Assembly (NCBI GenBank): GCA_035474375.1
Contig: DATINJ010000215.1
Location: forward strand, 1 to 64,000
DNA length: 64,000 nt
Direction of reading: 5' to 3'
DNA from: JANNPJ01 sp035474375
GTDB lineage: Bacteria > Actinomycetota > Actinomycetes > Actinomycetales > Kineosporiaceae
This document shows, one piece after another, positions 62,831-64,000 of this stretch. Below the pieces are notes generated by a model. That model worked only from the letters and a program-made list of their open reading frames with translations. It had not been told where the DNA came from and did not search any database. Position numbers and translations under genes: made by a program. Numbering within the stretch: the stretch's first letter is position 1; each line of letters starts with the position of its first letter.

Positions 62831-63486
62831 CACCGGAGCATCCTCCCACTCACCTGGCCGACAATCACGCAGCACCCCCTGTGTTCGAACTCACGACTCA
62901 CCCCATCGACGTCACCCGAAACGGTCGAAACAGACCGGCGCCGAGCGGCGCTCAGCATCGCCACAGTGTGACGTCGAAATCGTGCCTGGCATCTCGAGTA
63001 TCTCGAGAAGAGCCCAGCGATTGATGATTTGATTCCCTTGGCGGCGATAACCTTTCGACACGCTGCGTGACCTCTCGTTCCGGAAAGCGTTACGATCTGT
63101 GGGATATCCAGCGCAGACGCCGTCCAGCGCTGCGAGCGACGTCCCCTCAGGTTGAGCGGCTGCGGGTCACCAACCCCGCCGCCGGCCACTGGAGCGCCCC
63201 CGCAAGACGAACAGCCCGCCGTCCCTGGTCGAGCTGCTGCTACGAGAGCTACCAGCACCGGTTCGTTGACGTCGGGCCCTTGGATTGGATGGATCCAGAG
63301 AATGACCCGGGTCTGAGCGATTTGGACACGATCATACTTTATATCTTAGATACGAAGTATCATCCGATTATTGGTTAGATGTGCCGCTTCCGCCAGCGGC
63401 CGACCGGGCCTGGTCAACCCGCTTCTCCCCCAAGCGGTGTACCAGCCAGTTGTCTGTTCGTCGGTTGCTTCGGGCAGACTGCGACC
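62831..63486. other. Intergenic region of 656 bp with an AT-rich nested palindrome
   Basis: No gene is supported; frames of 100-140 codons here lack ribosome binding sites and family likeness. An AT-rich site with outer arms GATCATACTT (63330-63339) / AAGTATCATC (63355-63364) and inner GATAC-GAA-GTATC (63349-63361) stands out from the GC-rich surroundings. Confidence 0.45.
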
Positions 63487-64000
63487 ATGGACGACGACGA
63501 CGAGCTCACCATCGTGGTGGCCGCTGCCCCCGGGGCCTCCGCGCTAGAGCTTGACGGGATGCTCCACCGCCTCGAGGAGGCGGTGGCTATCGCCGTCTCA
63601 GATGTTGCGGTGGAGGGCTACGTCACGAACGGTTCGACCGCGCCCGGCGAGGTCCGGCTGGTGATCGCTGCCACCCATCTGGCCTCCTCGGAGACCCTCA
63701 GCCTGGTCGGCGACAGCGTTGCCGAGCTCTTGGCCGACCCTGACCTGGCCGGTTGGGGTCCGTACTCCGTCAACGTCACCGACGAGGTGTCGGACGACGA
63801 CGATGCGGCGGTCATCTGGGACGTTCTACCGGACAGCGAGCCGGAGGTGGACGAGACCCCGGTGGTCGACGAGTTCGACCTGCAGGCCGCCCGGGAGCGC
63901 CTGCACGACGATGCCGAACACCTGTCCAGAGGGTTGCGCCTGAGCTGGCTCACCGCGCTGGAGATCGACGACGCCTCGCTCGCGGCCCACTCGGACGCGG
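63487..64000 (+). CDS. Acidic protein of unknown function (partial, runs off the window)
   Basis: I translated from the ATG at 63487 to the window end with no stop (171 codons). It starts MDDDDELTIVVAAAPGAS and is very acidic, with an alpha/beta domain (LDGMLHRLEEAVAIAVSDVAVEGYV...VRLVIAATHLASSETL) and a helical acidic segment after it. There is no signal peptide. I do not recognise a family; the missing C-terminus may be decisive. Confidence 0.7.
   Translation, partial: MDDDDELTIVVAAAPGASALELDGMLHRLEEAVAIAVSDVAVEGYVTNGSTAPGEVRLVIAATHLASSETLSLVGDSVAELLADPDLAGWGPYSVNVTDEVSDDDDAAVIWDVLPDSEPEVDETPVVDEFDLQAARERLHDDAEHLSRGLRLSWLTALEIDDASLAAHSDA

Noticed and set aside
62312..62971. 219-codon plus-strand frame
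   Set aside because: No ribosome binding site or family likeness; the opposite small frame has a better start.
63067..63378. 103-codon plus-strand frame ending in the AT-rich site
   Set aside because: No ribosome binding site, basic low-complexity content, and it runs through the palindrome.

Overview
The window is high-GC DNA with GTG/ATG starts, GGAGG-type ribosome binding sites and many secreted or lipoprotein genes. It carries actinobacterial signature families: ALF repeats, DUF4388/roadblock modules, a PASTA lipoprotein, an MftF-type glycosyltransferase, a PknB-type kinase, a PrmC-related methyltransferase and an F420/PPOX-type protein. It reads as chromosome of a soil-type actinobacterium; I cannot name the genus. 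I saw no rRNA, tRNA, CRISPR array, integrase or transposase.

Layout. 0-9 kb is a minus-strand run of secreted proteins: a protease-like FG-GAP protein with a dead triad, an ALF-repeat/transglycosylase-like fusion, a DUF5996 protein, a propeller-like protein and an alginate lyase. A LacI regulator, TfoX-N and PPOX proteins follow. 11-15 kb holds a beta-galactosidase remnant, nhaA with a tandem-repeat N-terminus, and a membrane-anchored protein with two homologous Cys-bounded halves. 15-18.4 kb is a mirror-image DUF4388/roadblock cluster. It is followed by pgeF, an M15 peptidase, a tandem duplication of a secreted alpha/beta-hydrolase, a lipoprotein, a secreted serine protease and a Ser/Thr kinase.

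29.6-33.6 kb has a homocysteine methyltransferase/FAD oxidase operon, divergent from a PrmC-like methyltransferase that has an elaborate structured leader. 33.7-45.7 kb carries an HNH-like protein, a diguanylate cyclase, an APH kinase/HAD pair, a SNF2 helicase, PhzF, a PASTA lipoprotein, GH16 and an orphan mftF. 45.8-50.6 kb is an arginine/ornithine block (AsnC regulator, DDAH-like enzyme, ornithine aminotransferase, APC permease). 53-62 kb carries an aquaporin, a fatty acid desaturase and a glycerol region (iclR-glpK on the minus strand, glpF-glpK-glpD on the plus strand).

Four kinds of intergenic inverted repeat occur, mostly at gene 3' ends. One is a hairpin of about 100 bp at 13.6 and 62.1 kb whose stem shows a compensatory change between copies. 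Another is a GATCATGCACG-core family with more than ten units. The most interesting leads are the mirrored DUF4388/roadblock module without kinase or GTPase, the pseudoknot/uORF leader at 32.1 kb, the hairpin families, and the hydrolase duplication with its truncated gene at the junction.
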